Translations under genes and position numbers: made by a program | Shown: in pieces, positions 20,743 to 30,079 of the stretch | How the letters are laid out: each line of letters opens with the position of its first letter | How positions within the stretch are numbered: the first letter of the stretch is position 1 | Notes under the pieces: generated by a model | What the model saw: the letters and a program-made list of their open reading frames with translations, nothing else | Databases searched by the model: none | Told to the model about the DNA's origin: nothing | DNA from: Neobacillus sp. OS1-2 | Lineage (GTDB): Bacteria > Bacillota > Bacilli > Bacillales > Cytobacillaceae | DNA length: 64,000 nucleotides | Direction: 5' to 3' | Assembly: GCF_030915505.1 (NCBI RefSeq) | Contig: NZ_CP133265.1 | Coordinates: 620,001 to 684,000 of the forward strand

Positions 20743-22402
20743 ACTCTTTTTTCGTTAACTCAATCGATGCCGGTATGGCTTCCATTTTAGGATAGGAATT
20801 GACTAAGGCAATTTCAAAGACTTCGTGTAGATGGGTAACAGGAACAATAGTAATTCCATCGATTTCATTTAATATGGTTTGCATATTCTCATCTGGGATA
20901 ATCACCGTCTTAGCTCCAGCCTTCCGTGCCGCTTTCACCTTTGGATAGACACCGCCAATCGGTTTCACATTCCCATGAATACTGATTTCCCCAGTCATTG
21001 CCACGGTGTTATCAATAGGAATTTTATAAATAGCAGAATAAATCCCTGTTGCCATCGCGATACCCGCTGATGGACCATCAATCGGGACACCGCCGGGAAA
21101 ATTCACGTGGATATCATAGTCATTGGCCGGTACACCCATTGAACGTAATACAGTAATAACATTTTCAATCGACCCGCGCGCCATACTCTTTCGGCGAATT
21201 GATTTACCCTGGCCGCCAATACTTTCTTCTTCCACGATTCCAGTAATATTAATCGAGCCCTTATCCTTTGCTGGGATAACCGTCACTTCTATTTCCAGTA
21301 GCGCCCCGGAATTTGGCCCGTAGACTGCCAGTCCATTCACAAGACCCACGTGCGAAATATCATTAATCTTCCGCTCCATTCTTGGTGTCATTTGACTGGA
21401 ATGGATAACCCACTCGATATCTTCATCCTTAATAAAATCACGGTCTTCGGTAATCGCAAGCCCCGCCGCAATTTGAATCATATTAACCGTCTCACGGCCA
21501 TTTCTTGCATATGTAGATAAGGTTTCAACGCCTGTCTCGCTTATTTTTAGGTTTACTTTCTCGGCTGCTTTTCTAGCAACGACAACAATTTCTTCCTGAT
21601 TTAAATCACGGAAGAATACCTCCATACAGCGCGAACGAATGGCAGGAGGAATTTCACTTGGCGTTCTCGTCGTCGCTCCGATTAAACGAAAATCGGCGGG
21701 AAGGCCATTTTTAAAAATATCATGGATATGCGTTGGGATCTGATTATTTTCTTCGTGGTAATAGGCGCTTTCAAGGAAGACCTTCCGATCCTCCAACACT
21801 TTCAATAGTTTGTTCATTTGAATGGGATGCAGTTCACCGATCTCATCGATAAAAAGAACCCCGCCATGTGCGTTGGTTACTGCCCCTTGTTTTGGCTGTG
21901 GAATTCCAGCCTGTCCCATGGCACCGGCACCTTGATAGATTGGGTCATGGACGGAGCCGATTAACGGGTCGGCAATCCCGCGTTCATCAAATCGGGCTGT
22001 TGTTGCATCTAATTCAATAAAGACAGATGCTGGCTTAAATGGTGATTTTGCATTCTTTTTGGCTTCTTCTAAAACGAGTCGGGCCGCTGCTGTTTTGCCA
22101 ACTCCTGGTGGACCGTAAATGATCACATGCTGCGGATTAGGGCCGCATAATGCTGCTTTTAATGATTTTATTCCATCCTCTTGGCCTACAATATCATTGA
22201 AGCTTGAAGGACGAACTTTTTCAGATAATGGTTCCGTTAAGGATATTGATCGCATTTTGCGAAGCTGCTCCATTTCTTTCCGGGATTCCCGATCAATGGA
22301 CACTTTTTGCGTACGCTGGTTCCTTAGCAAATTCCAAAAATACAGCCCAATAATAATTCCGAAAAACAGCTGTATAAATAAGGCAATCCCTGTCCAACTC
22401 AT
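20735..22402 (-). CDS. lonB: Sporulation Lon-family protease LonB
   Basis: 555 residues with a single N-terminal membrane anchor (about 5-23), an AAA+ module (Walker [11 protein letters not shown] near residue 96, Walker B VLFIDEIGEL) and a Lon protease domain with the catalytic serine in PIDGPSAGIAMATG. It lacks the long N-terminal substrate domain of LonA. In B. subtilis LonB acts in the forespore and removes regulators such as sigma-G at the wrong time. The start has GTAGGAGGG upstream. A sequence matching a sigma-F/G promoter is at 22444-22472. Confidence 0.95.
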   Translation of the reverse strand: MSWTGIALFIQLFFGIIIGLYFWNLLRNQRTQKVSIDRESRKEMEQLRKMRSISLTEPLSEKVRPSSFNDIVGQEDGIKSLKAALCGPNPQHVIIYGPPGVGKTAAARLVLEEAKKNAKSPFKPASVFIELDATTARFDERGIADPLIGSVHDPIYQGAGAMGQAGIPQPKQGAVTNAHGGVLFIDEIGELHPIQMNKLLKVLEDRKVFLESAYYHEENNQIPTHIHDIFKNGLPADFRLIGATTRTPSEIPPAIRSRCMEVFFRDLNQEEIVVVARKAAEKVNLKISETGVETLSTYARNGRETVNMIQIAAGLAITEDRDFIKDEDIEWVIHSSQMTPRMERKINDISHVGLVNGLAVYGPNSGALLEIEVTVIPAKDKGSINITGIVEEESIGGQGKSIRRKSMARGSIENVITVLRSMGVPANDYDIHVNFPGGVPIDGPSAGIAMATGIYSAIYKIPIDNTVAMTGEISIHGNVKPIGGVYPKVKAARKAGAKTVIIPDENMQTILNEIDGITIVPVTHLHEVFEIALVNSYPKMEAIPASIELTKKESI

Positions 22403-22443
22403 ATATTTCCCTCCTACAACTAAATACTCAATATATAGTAATA

Positions 22444-22472
22444 AGTATTTCCTGTAGAAACGCGGAATAAAC
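22444..22472 (-). promoter_or_regulatory. Candidate sigma-F/sigma-G promoter of lonB
   Basis: The -10 GGAAATACT (22452-22444) fits GGnnAnAnT fully. GTTTA (22472-22468) is the -35, with a 15-nt spacer. lonB is known as a forespore (sigma-F) gene in B. subtilis. Confidence 0.6.
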
Positions 22473-22510
22473 TATAAATTTTTAAAACTGTATGGTAAGG
22501 ATGCTGATAG

Positions 22511-22636
22511 GATTCGCTCATTGAACCCGGAAATTCGCTCATTGAACTTCGAAATTCGCTCATTGAACTTCGAAATTCGCTCATTGAACTCAGGAAATCG
22601 CTCATTGAATGCGGAATATCACATATTGAACTCCTA
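22511..22636 (+). repeat. 21-bp tandem repeat between lonB and clpX
   Basis: About six head-to-tail copies of a 21-base unit, ATTCGCTCATTGAAC plus TTCGAA. The inner two copies are identical and the outer ones diverge (CCCGGAA, TCAGGAA, TGCGGAA). The unit length is a multiple of three and both strands stay open. The longest frames run into clpX or lack ribosome sites, so I take the array as non-coding. Confidence 0.85.
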
Positions 22637-22646
22637 CAAACGTGAA

Positions 22647-22671
22647 AAGACCCGGCCAACAGCCGGGTCTT
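22647..22671 (-). terminator. clpX terminator
   Basis: AAGACCCGGC and GCCGGGTCTT form a 10-bp stem with a 5-nt loop, followed by TTTTC on the minus strand, 8 bases past the clpX stop. Confidence 0.85.
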
Positions 22672-22678
22672 CCCTATT

Positions 22679-23938
22679 TTATGCAGATTTTTCTTCGACC
22701 ACAACAGTTCCATCTTCCAAAACAAGCTTTGGAACACTATTGTCGATTACGGTTTCTTTCGTGATGATACATTTCGTGATGTCATCACGGGATGGAAGGT
22801 CAAACATGACATCAAGCATGATTCCTTCAATAATTGAACGTAACCCACGGGCACCCGTTTTACGTTCTATAGCTTTCTTTGCAATTTCAGTCAGCGCACC
22901 TTCTTCAAACTGCAGCTCGACTTCGTCGATTTCAAGCATTTTTTGATATTGCTTCACAAGTGCATTTTTTGGTTTTGTTAAGATTTCAATTAATGCAGCC
23001 TCATCCAATTGCTCAAGGCTTGCAATCACAGGAAGACGGCCAATAAATTCTGGAATTAATCCAAAACGAAGCAAGTCTTCAGGTAATACCTTGGAAAGAA
23101 GTTCCTTCGAGCTAATATCTACCTGCTTGACGTCTGAACCGAACCCAATAACCTTTTGACCTAAACGGCGTTTGATAATTGGTTCAATTCCGTCAAATGC
23201 TCCACCACAAATAAATAAAATATTCGTTGTGTCAATTTGAATGAATTCTTGATGCGGGTGTTTTCTGCCACCTTGTGGCGGAACACTCGCCACCGTACCT
23301 TCAAGAATTTTTAATAGAGCCTGCTGAACACCTTCACCGGAAACATCTCTAGTGATGGAAGGGTTCTCTGATTTACGGGCAATTTTATCAATTTCATCAA
23401 TATAAATAATGCCTTTTTCAGCCTTTTCCACATCATAGTCAGCAGCTTGAATTAATTTTAATAAAATGTTTTCGACGTCTTCCCCAACATATCCAGCCTC
23501 TGTTAAGGAGGTAGCATCGGCAATGGCAAATGGTACATTCAAAATACGCGCCAATGTTTGGGCCAATAATGTTTTACCGCTACCAGTTGGTCCGATCATA
23601 CAAATATTACTTTTCGAAAGCTCAACGTCATCAATTTTACTATTAGAATTGATGCGCTTATAATGGTTGTAAACTGCGACAGACAGCGATCTCTTCGCCT
23701 TGTCTTGACCGATAACGTAGTCGCCCAGAATTTCACAGATTTCCTTCGGCTTTGGAACGTCTTTAAATTCTACTTCTTCTTCCGTTCCAAGTTCTTCCTC
23801 CACAATTTCTGTGCAAAGCTCGATACATTCATCACATATATAAACTCCCGGCCCGGCCACTAGTTTACGAACTTGATCCTGTGTTTTGCCACAGAAGGAA
23901 CATTTTAATTGTCCTTTTTCATCATTAAATTTAAACAA
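22679..23938 (-). CDS. clpX: ATP-dependent Clp protease ATP-binding subunit ClpX
   Basis: 419 residues from TTG 23938, which matches the B. subtilis N-terminus (FKFN-EKG) and stands 8 nt after AAGGGG; GTG 23947 is an alternative. It unfolds substrates for ClpP and works as a chaperone. The N-terminal zinc-binding domain has four cysteines (CSFCG at about 12-16 and CDECIELC). Walker A is [11 protein letters not shown], Walker [12 protein letters not shown], and sensor 2 is in [10 protein letters not shown] near the C-terminus. The substrate loop GYVGEDVE is intact. Confidence 0.97.
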   Translation of the reverse strand: MFKFNDEKGQLKCSFCGKTQDQVRKLVAGPGVYICDECIELCTEIVEEELGTEEEVEFKDVPKPKEICEILGDYVIGQDKAKRSLSVAVYNHYKRINSNSKIDDVELSKSNICMIGPTGSGKTLLAQTLARILNVPFAIADATSLTEAGYVGEDVENILLKLIQAADYDVEKAEKGIIYIDEIDKIARKSENPSITRDVSGEGVQQALLKILEGTVASVPPQGGRKHPHQEFIQIDTTNILFICGGAFDGIEPIIKRRLGQKVIGFGSDVKQVDISSKELLSKVLPEDLLRFGLIPEFIGRLPVIASLEQLDEAALIEILTKPKNALVKQYQKMLEIDEVELQFEEGALTEIAKKAIERKTGARGLRSIIEGIMLDVMFDLPSRDDITKCIITKETVIDNSVPKLVLEDGTVVVEEKSA

Positions 23939-24290
23939 TCCTTTCACCCCTTAAAACGTGTTTGTTGCTCACAAATAACACAAATAACATCCGAGTTTTT
24001 TCTAATTTTTCTGGTGGTATGTATGTTGCATTGTAACATATTTAGCCAATGGACTGGAAATAAAACGCTTAACGACAGTATGTTTTCTTTTCTCGTCTAT
24101 TGTTTGTGTCATTCAATGAAAAACGTATGTACTCATTAATCTTAACCATTATTTTTAAAAATAAGACAAAAACCTTTATGGAAAATATTTATTCGCTATG
24201 TATTGCCTTTTTTCCTGCTTTCTTATCCATTGGCTAGATAATTAAAAGGTTTCCCTGCCCTTATTATAATATGTAATTAAAAAAATGTAT
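23939..24290. other. Intergenic gap between clpX and tig
   Basis: No gene is visible. The minus strand contains TGTTACAAT (24037-24029 region), a possible extended -10 for clpX with a poor -35. The rest is AT-rich and without clear structure until the tig terminator. Confidence 0.5.
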
Positions 24291-24326
24291 AAAACAAGGC
24301 ACGATTTTTTTATCGTGCCTTGTTTT
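24291..24326. terminator. tig terminator
   Basis: AACAAGGCACGAT (24293-24305) and ATCGTGCCTTGTT (24312-24324) form a perfect 13-bp stem with T-runs on both sides. Confidence 0.9.
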
Positions 24327-24333
24327 TTAATGA

Positions 24334-25611
24334 TTACTTCTTGTTTTCAACAAGAAAGTTTACAGCTTTTTGAAGTTTAAGATCTGCTTTGACGCCATCA
24401 ACGCCACCAAGAGCTTGGATAATCGTGTCAACAGGCATGTTGTACATACCAGCCATTTTCTCTAGTTCAGCATTTACATCATCTTCAGAAACTTCTAGGT
24501 TTTCAACGTTCGCAATTGCTTCTAAAGTTAAGTTAACTTTTACGCGATTTTGTGCTTCTTCTTTCATTTGTTCACGTAATGCATTTTCATCTTGACCAGA
24601 GAATTGGAAGTAAAGCTCAAGATTCATCCCTTGCATTTGCAGGCGTTGTTCGAACTCTTGAAGCATGCGGTTAACTTCGTTTGTAACCATTACTTCTGGA
24701 ACTTCAACTTCAGCATTTGCAGCCGCTTTTTCCACTACTGTATCACGTAGGTGGTGCTCAGCTTCATGCTTTTTGCTGTCTTCAAGGCGAGTTCTGATTT
24801 TCTCTTTCAATGCATCCAATGTTTCGACTTCCTCGTCAACATCTTTAGCAAACTCGTCATCTAATGCAGGAAGTTCTTTTCCTTTGATTTCATGTACAGT
24901 TACTTTGAATGTTGCTGGTTTACCAGCTAACTCTGCCGCATGGTATTCTTCAGGGAAAGTTACCTCTACATCCTTAGATTCTCCGGTTGCGATACCGACT
25001 AATTGCTCTTCAAATCCAGGAATGAAAGAATTTGAACCTAATTCAAGTGAGTGATTTTCGGCTTTTCCGCCTTCGAATGCTTCACCATCAACGAATCCTT
25101 CAAAGTCAAGAACAACTGTATCACCGTTTTCAGCTTTGCCTTCTTCTTTAACAACAAGCTCAGCTTGGCGCTCTTGAAGTGTTTTTAATTCGTTAGCAAC
25201 GTCTTCTTCCGTAACAGTTGTGTCTAAAGCTTCAACTTCTAGTCCTTTATATTCACCTAATGTAACCTCAGGCTTTACTTGAACAGTTGCTTTGAAAATA
25301 AGGTCTTTACCCTTTTCCATTTGTTCCACGTCGATATCAGGACGATCAATTGGCTCAATTCCCGTTTCGTCAATAGCACTTCCATATGCTTCTGGAAGAA
25401 GGATATCTAATGCATCTTGATAAAGTGCTTCAACACCGAAACGCTTTTCGAACATCCCGCGAGGCATTTTTCCTTTACGGAAGCCTGGAACGTTTACTTG
25501 TTTAACAACCTTTTGAAATGCCGCGTCTAAGCCTTTGCTCACTTGCTCAGCACTTACTTCAACAGTAAGGACACCGCGGTTTCCTTCTAACTTTTCCCAT
25601 TTCGCTGACAT
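24334..25611 (-). CDS. tig: Trigger factor (ribosome-bound peptidyl-prolyl isomerase)
   Basis: 425 residues from ATG 25611, 7 nt after TTGGAGGG; longer upstream frames lack a site. It binds the ribosome exit tunnel and helps nascent chains fold. The ribosome-binding signature is seen as [19 protein letters not shown] (about 36-54). The central FKBP-type domain spans about 150-245 ([14 protein letters not shown]), followed by the helical C-terminal chaperone arms. It lies upstream of clpX, the common clpX-tig arrangement. Confidence 0.97.
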   Translation of the reverse strand: MSAKWEKLEGNRGVLTVEVSAEQVSKGLDAAFQKVVKQVNVPGFRKGKMPRGMFEKRFGVEALYQDALDILLPEAYGSAIDETGIEPIDRPDIDVEQMEKGKDLIFKATVQVKPEVTLGEYKGLEVEALDTTVTEEDVANELKTLQERQAELVVKEEGKAENGDTVVLDFEGFVDGEAFEGGKAENHSLELGSNSFIPGFEEQLVGIATGESKDVEVTFPEEYHAAELAGKPATFKVTVHEIKGKELPALDDEFAKDVDEEVETLDALKEKIRTRLEDSKKHEAEHHLRDTVVEKAAANAEVEVPEVMVTNEVNRMLQEFEQRLQMQGMNLELYFQFSGQDENALREQMKEEAQNRVKVNLTLEAIANVENLEVSEDDVNAELEKMAGMYNMPVDTIIQALGGVDGVKADLKLQKAVNFLVENKK

Positions 25612-25778
25612 ACTTTTTCCCTCCAACAAATCTATTCTCATTTCATTCGATAACGAATTTGAGTCGGAATATGACCTGTCCAACAAGCCATTTCCAGTTT
25701 TTTCATGTAAAGACAAGTTTTTTACACAATGCAACCCCTACATTATATCATAGGTTTGCTTTCTTTCAACAGCGAGAC

Positions 25779-26798
25779 CTAAATATAAGGGGTGGAAATT
25801 TTCTCAATTTCCTCGATTTGCGCCCTTGCTTGTTCTATTTCTAGTAACTCTGCTCCATATTCAAAGGCAATTTTGCTTATTTCCACGTATATTCCGAGAT
25901 ATTCCTGGGCGAGAAGATGAAAAGCGGCAGCCCATGCCGCAGAATCTTCCGGCTCCAGTTCAAATGGATAACTAATAAAAAACGTCCGCTCAACCATTTC
26001 GACCGTATTTTCATAGAGACCAGGGCTTTCATTTTCTAACCGATTCAGAAGCAAATTCTTTACCTCCAGCATCCGGGGCTGTAGTCTGACCTCTGGCAGC
26101 AGCATCGGATTGATTGCTTTTTCTTGTGAAAACTTTTTCACTTCCAATTCCTTATTTATTTCTTGTTCTTTTAATAGAGTTACTAGCATGGTTTTTAAAA
26201 ATGGATGACCCGCTTCTGCCTGTAAATAATCCGTTATTTCTTCGAAATGGGGGCGAATATTTTTCTCTGCCAAACTTGCAACCACTAACATTTGCTCGTT
26301 TAGGTTCTTTTTTGAAAAAAGATCTAAATTTTGAACCTCAGATGTAATTTCCTCATCTCCAGCAGGCTGGCGATTCTCTGCCATCCTTCTGCTAAATTGC
26401 AGGATGGTTAAAAAATGATCCTGTTTTTCCGAAGGAATTTCTTTTTCCTCAAATAAGACTTCGATGGTCGAGACAATTTCCTGGTATTCGTGAAGTTGAA
26501 TTAGCACGGTTAAATAAAGGTCGACCATTTGAAAATAGTCACCAATTCCTTTTAAAAGCATTTCCTTCGCTAGTACTTTTGCTTTACTAAAAGAGCCTGC
26601 TTCGAAATATGCCAGGACAAGCCCGATTAAAATGTTTTCATTAGTTGGATCTAGTTCCCTGGCTTCCTCCAATAGGGGAATGGCTTCATTAAATTTTTTC
26701 TTTTCAAGGCTTTCCAAGCCTTTATCGGTTAGCCTTTTTTCAAGTCCCGGAAAATAGACCACATTATCTTTTCGTTTCACTATTTCGCGCTTTTTCAT
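25779..26798 (-). CDS. TPR-repeat protein (YsoA-like)
   Basis: 339 residues from ATG 26798 (AAGGA 8 nt upstream); longer frames up to 26867 lack a ribosome site. Tetratricopeptide repeats are visible around residues 20-110 (GLESLEKKKFNEAIPLLEEARELDPTN). The rest is helical, with no catalytic motif that I recognise. It takes the place of ysoA next to tig in B. subtilis. Cytoplasmic scaffold or partner-binding role inferred from the fold only. Confidence 0.82.
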   Translation of the reverse strand: MKKREIVKRKDNVVYFPGLEKRLTDKGLESLEKKKFNEAIPLLEEARELDPTNENILIGLVLAYFEAGSFSKAKVLAKEMLLKGIGDYFQMVDLYLTVLIQLHEYQEIVSTIEVLFEEKEIPSEKQDHFLTILQFSRRMAENRQPAGDEEITSEVQNLDLFSKKNLNEQMLVVASLAEKNIRPHFEEITDYLQAEAGHPFLKTMLVTLLKEQEINKELEVKKFSQEKAINPMLLPEVRLQPRMLEVKNLLLNRLENESPGLYENTVEMVERTFFISYPFELEPEDSAAWAAAFHLLAQEYLGIYVEISKIAFEYGAELLEIEQARAQIEEIEKISTPYI

Positions 26799-26848
26799 TT
26801 TATTCGTCCTTCTATTTGTCATTGGAAAATAGTGTAGCATAAATAAAG

Positions 26849-26883
26849 CACAAAAAAAACTCACCATTGCTGGCGAGTTACGA
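26849..26883 (-). terminator. Former tRNA-Arg terminator, now separated from the tRNA by the element
   Basis: AACTCGCC and GGTGAGTT form an 8-bp stem followed by TTTTTTTT on the minus strand. It lies 18 bases past the displaced tRNA 3' fragment, so before insertion it would have ended the tRNA-Arg transcript. Confidence 0.8.
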
Positions 26884-26900
26884 TTCTGGTATGTAGTTTA

Positions 26901-26957
26901 ATGGCGTCCCAGGAGAGATTCGAACTCCCGACCGTACGCTTAGAAGGCGTATGCTCT
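26901..26957 (-). repeat. attR: 57-bp direct repeat, displaced 3' half of tRNA-Arg
   Basis: Identical over 57 bases to 42785-42841, which is the 3' part of tRNA-Arg from the anticodon arm through the T-arm, the acceptor strand and CCA. The rest of the tRNA (D-arm and 5' acceptor) is absent here and replaced by unrelated sequence, although GTCCC survives near 26971-26977. It marks the distal end of the integrated element. Confidence 0.93.
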
Positions 26958-27107
26958 GAGGTCGGAGAGGGCGGGACATACCGCTATTTTTCTTCCACTG
27001 TGTATAACGGTCACTTTTCGAACTTAGACCGAATGACTTAATTTCTATTATAGTGGGCTATGCTTTGTAATTCAACAATAATAGTTGACATTTATAGGTG
27101 AATCAAA

Positions 27108-27138
27108 AAAAGACATCCTACCAATAATGGATGTCAAC
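27108..27138 (-). terminator. hsdS terminator
   Basis: GACATCC (27112-27118) and GGATGTC (27129-27135) form a stem followed by TTTTTTT on the minus strand. Confidence 0.85.
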
Positions 27139-27144
27139 TTAAAA

Positions 27145-28518
27145 CTATTTCACTTGTTCTTGTAGCACTTCTTTTAATAATTCAATAACATTTTCTTCGT
27201 TTGGGTCATTTGTTCCAAGTTCACCTCGGAAGGCTTTAGAAAAGATTGCTTTTTTTATTTGGTCAATTTTATCAATGACATCACAAACTTCTTTTCCCTT
27301 TTGCTCCTTTTCAAACAGACTGTCCAAAATACGTACAATTTCTTGCTGTTCAGGTAGGGAAGGGAGATGCAATGGAAGATTTCTCATTGCTTTAAGTGAA
27401 AGATTTTTAATGGTGCTACCCGTTGCCATTGTATGTGCATAATCCAAAAATTGTTGGGTTTCTAAGTAATATCGAATAAAGCGTTTATCCAAAGATTCTT
27501 TTACATTAAAATAGCATGCACTTTTCCCTAAAATGATTGGTTCTTCATTATAGAAAGCCGTTTTCCCCAATGTACCATTGATAGAAACAAATACGGTTTT
27601 ATCTGTTAAATTCTTTTTGTACTTTTCATATTCTTCGATATTCACTCTTTTGGTTTCAGGCTTTAATACAATTGAAATTCCATCAAAATTATTACCATTA
27701 ATAAAATAGAATTCCCCATTATCTGAGTATTTTGGTGTCCCGTGGAGTCCATCACCTAATAAAGATGTGTGTTTCTGTAGTTCAGTTTCTTCCCAACTTT
27801 CCATTCCAACACCTTGTTGTTCTCTCCACTTCGCTGTCAATTTGCCACGAAACGCCTTATCCAAAATAGCTGCTCGACGAAATTCAAACGTTTTCTTCGT
27901 TTCCTCAATTAATTGTTTCGCTTCCTCTATTTTATTGAATAGCCGCTCGACTTTAGCAGCTATCCGTTTTTGTTCATTTAGAGGAGGTAGTGGGATGACA
28001 TATTGTTTTAATTCAGCTAATGGGGGTAGGTTTTTTATCGCTGTACCTTTAGCATTATCTTTTGCTAATTGCTTGATGTAGTAATCAAAAGCATACAAAA
28101 AATAAGCATTATCTAATACTCTTGAAGTAATAACTCTCATTAAGGCTTGATTAATAACTCCTTTTTCATGAGGGGAGGGAATTATAAAAGTCTCACCAAT
28201 AGTACCTGCACAACTTACAATTATATCTCCTGTATTTATCTCAAACCCTTTTAGATTTTCAAAGTCCTCCCTAGATATATAATAATCACCATAATCTATT
28301 GTTTTTCTAATCGCATTACCTTGTTCATAAACTTTATAGGTATCTTTGTTTTTAGGTACAAACATGCTTTTTTTAATTGCTGAACCGAACGGTCCTCTTT
28401 TAAAGTTGCATACACTCCCTAATCTAACCCAGACCCAATTCTCATGAACCTTCTTATATTCCTCACCTGTTGCTACTATGTCATACATTAATTCGTCAAT
28501 ATTTTTTTTCTTACTCAC
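27145..28518 (-). CDS. hsdS: Type I restriction-modification specificity subunit HsdS
   Basis: 457 residues. HsdS sets the bipartite DNA target of the HsdM2S methylase and HsdR2M2S nuclease. Two target-recognition domains are visible (about 27-175 and 240-385). They are separated by conserved helical spacers (PPLNEQKRIAAKVERLFNKIEEAKQLIEET at about 175-205 and PEQQEIVRILDSLFEKE at about 395-411), each followed by an FRG-type repeat (DKAFRGKLT, SKAFRGELG). Its ATG overlaps the hsdM stop by 4 bases. Base use is AT-rich compared with the host genes. The target sequence cannot be read from the protein. Confidence 0.95.
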   Translation of the reverse strand: MSKKKNIDELMYDIVATGEEYKKVHENWVWVRLGSVCNFKRGPFGSAIKKSMFVPKNKDTYKVYEQGNAIRKTIDYGDYYISREDFENLKGFEINTGDIIVSCAGTIGETFIIPSPHEKGVINQALMRVITSRVLDNAYFLYAFDYYIKQLAKDNAKGTAIKNLPPLAELKQYVIPLPPLNEQKRIAAKVERLFNKIEEAKQLIEETKKTFEFRRAAILDKAFRGKLTAKWREQQGVGMESWEETELQKHTSLLGDGLHGTPKYSDNGEFYFINGNNFDGISIVLKPETKRVNIEEYEKYKKNLTDKTVFVSINGTLGKTAFYNEEPIILGKSACYFNVKESLDKRFIRYYLETQQFLDYAHTMATGSTIKNLSLKAMRNLPLHLPSLPEQQEIVRILDSLFEKEQKGKEVCDVIDKIDQIKKAIFSKAFRGELGTNDPNEENVIELLKEVLQEQVK

Positions 28519-29945
28519 GCCTTAACCACCTCAGTATCGCCTACTGTACGTAGTTCTTCTACTATTTCATTTAATAAATCTATTGTTTTTTGAAGTTTCC
28601 CAATTGCTTCTTCTGCGGAGTCAATTGGGTCTGGTAAGTTTTCGTATGATGATAAAGATTCATCTGCAATCAATCCAATATCTAAACTATCATCCTTTTT
28701 CGCAATTTCTTCTCGTGTAAAGATATTCCAGCGTTCGTCTTCTATTTTCGAACGGTCTTCTGCCACGTATGCTTTCATGAAGTTTTCAAAATGAGCCATT
28801 GTTAACTGATTCCGTTTACCAAACGAAGACATATTTGTACGAAGGTCATATACCCAAACGTCTTTCGTGTTATCTTGGTCTGTTGTTTCTCTTGTGAAGA
28901 ATAAGACATTTGTTTTTACACCTTGTGCATAGAAAATACCTGTTGGTAAACGTAAAATGGTGTGTAAATTACATTTATTCATTAGGTCACGACGAATTTT
29001 CGAACCAATACCACTTTCAAACAACACATTATCGGGCAAAACAACCGCTGCCCTTGCATTTCCATCATCTTTTAAAGCGTTATAAATCAACTGCAAGAAA
29101 TTCAATTGCTTATTCGATGTTTCAAATGTTAAATCATCACGGGATACACGTTCCCCGCCCTTTTTTGTACCAAACGGCGGGTTTGTTAAGATAACATCAA
29201 AATTCTTCATCCATTTTCCATTCCCAGACAAAGAATCCCCTTGTTCCAACCGTCCTTCCATGTTATGAAGCAAAGCATTCATTAACGCAAGGCGATGTGT
29301 GTCTTTTACAAGTTCCATTCCTGTAAAGGCTTCATTCTTTTGGAACTCGGCTTCTTTCGGGTCGAGGTCAAAATAGTCATTTGTTTTATTTTTTAAATAT
29401 CGGTCTGCCGCAATCATGAAACCAAATGTTCCACAAGCGGGGTCATTGCACCGTTCTCCAACTTTTGGTTCTATAAGCTGTACCATTACATCAATTAATA
29501 CTCGTGGTGTAAAGTATTGTCCTGCTCCAGATTTCTTTTCACTAGCATTTTTCTCTAACAAGCCTTCGTAAAGATTACCTAATCCTTCTTCTTTAGCATT
29601 GTACCAATCAAGTGCATCAATCGATTTAATAATTTTCTCTAAGTTTTTTGGCTCAGCTATACTTGTAGAAGCATCACTATAGATAAGACGTAACTTCTCA
29701 TTTTCACTACTTCCTAAATCAAGTAATAATCGCTGGTAATACGTCTTTAACTCCAAGCCTTCCCTATCCAATAAGTCATTCCAACGATACCCTTCAGGAA
29801 TAACATCCTCTGTCTCTTGTTCTTTCATCATTTTAAGAAATAATAAATATGTCAACTCTGTAACATATTGCTGATATGTAATTCCGTCATCACGTAAAAC
29901 ATTACATAAATTCCATAGCTTTTGAACGATTTCTTGGTTGTTCAT
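28515..29945 (-). CDS. hsdM: Type I restriction-modification DNA methyltransferase HsdM
   Basis: 476 residues. N6-adenine methylase subunit. The HsdM N-terminal helical domain (1-130) is followed by QYFTPR (143-148), the SAM-binding motif DPACGTFGF (168-176, with Phe where Gly is common) and the catalytic NPPF at 255-258. Ribosome site ACAGGAGGAAG 5 nt before ATG. A terminator separates it from hsdR, so hsdMS may have its own promoter in the 134-base gap. This would allow methylase to be made before the nuclease. Confidence 0.95.
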   Translation of the reverse strand: MNNQEIVQKLWNLCNVLRDDGITYQQYVTELTYLLFLKMMKEQETEDVIPEGYRWNDLLDREGLELKTYYQRLLLDLGSSENEKLRLIYSDASTSIAEPKNLEKIIKSIDALDWYNAKEEGLGNLYEGLLEKNASEKKSGAGQYFTPRVLIDVMVQLIEPKVGERCNDPACGTFGFMIAADRYLKNKTNDYFDLDPKEAEFQKNEAFTGMELVKDTHRLALMNALLHNMEGRLEQGDSLSGNGKWMKNFDVILTNPPFGTKKGGERVSRDDLTFETSNKQLNFLQLIYNALKDDGNARAAVVLPDNVLFESGIGSKIRRDLMNKCNLHTILRLPTGIFYAQGVKTNVLFFTRETTDQDNTKDVWVYDLRTNMSSFGKRNQLTMAHFENFMKAYVAEDRSKIEDERWNIFTREEIAKKDDSLDIGLIADESLSSYENLPDPIDSAEEAIGKLQKTIDLLNEIVEELRTVGDTEVVKA

Positions 29946-30051
29946 TTTTCTTCCTCCTGTAAATCCAGCGTAGTTATTTAAATTTAAGATTCTTCCTTAA
30001 AAACCTCTTTAATACTAAAGTCACATTAATGCAACTTACCTATTATAACTT

Positions 30052-30075
30052 AAAAATGCCTCTATGAAGAGGCAC
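30052..30075 (-). terminator. Terminator after hsdR, before hsdMS
   Basis: TGCCTC and GAGGCA form a 6-bp stem with a 6-nt loop followed by TTTTT on the minus strand, 6 bases past the hsdR stop. Confidence 0.7.
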
Positions 30076-30079
30076 AATA

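Noticed and set aside
22511..22636. Possible CRISPR array
   Set aside because: Repeats are head to tail without spacers, and there are no cas genes.
22420..22737. Minus-strand frame with repeated SSMSEFR peptide
   Set aside because: It overlaps the 3' end of clpX in another frame, has no ribosome site, and follows from the 21-bp repeat.
24665..25054. Plus-strand Ser-rich frame of 129 codons inside tig
   Set aside because: Reverse complement of a Glu/Ala-rich coding region; a typical composition artefact.
26901..26977. Second functional tRNA-Arg
   Set aside because: D-arm and most of the 5' acceptor are replaced; it is the displaced 3' fragment made by integration.
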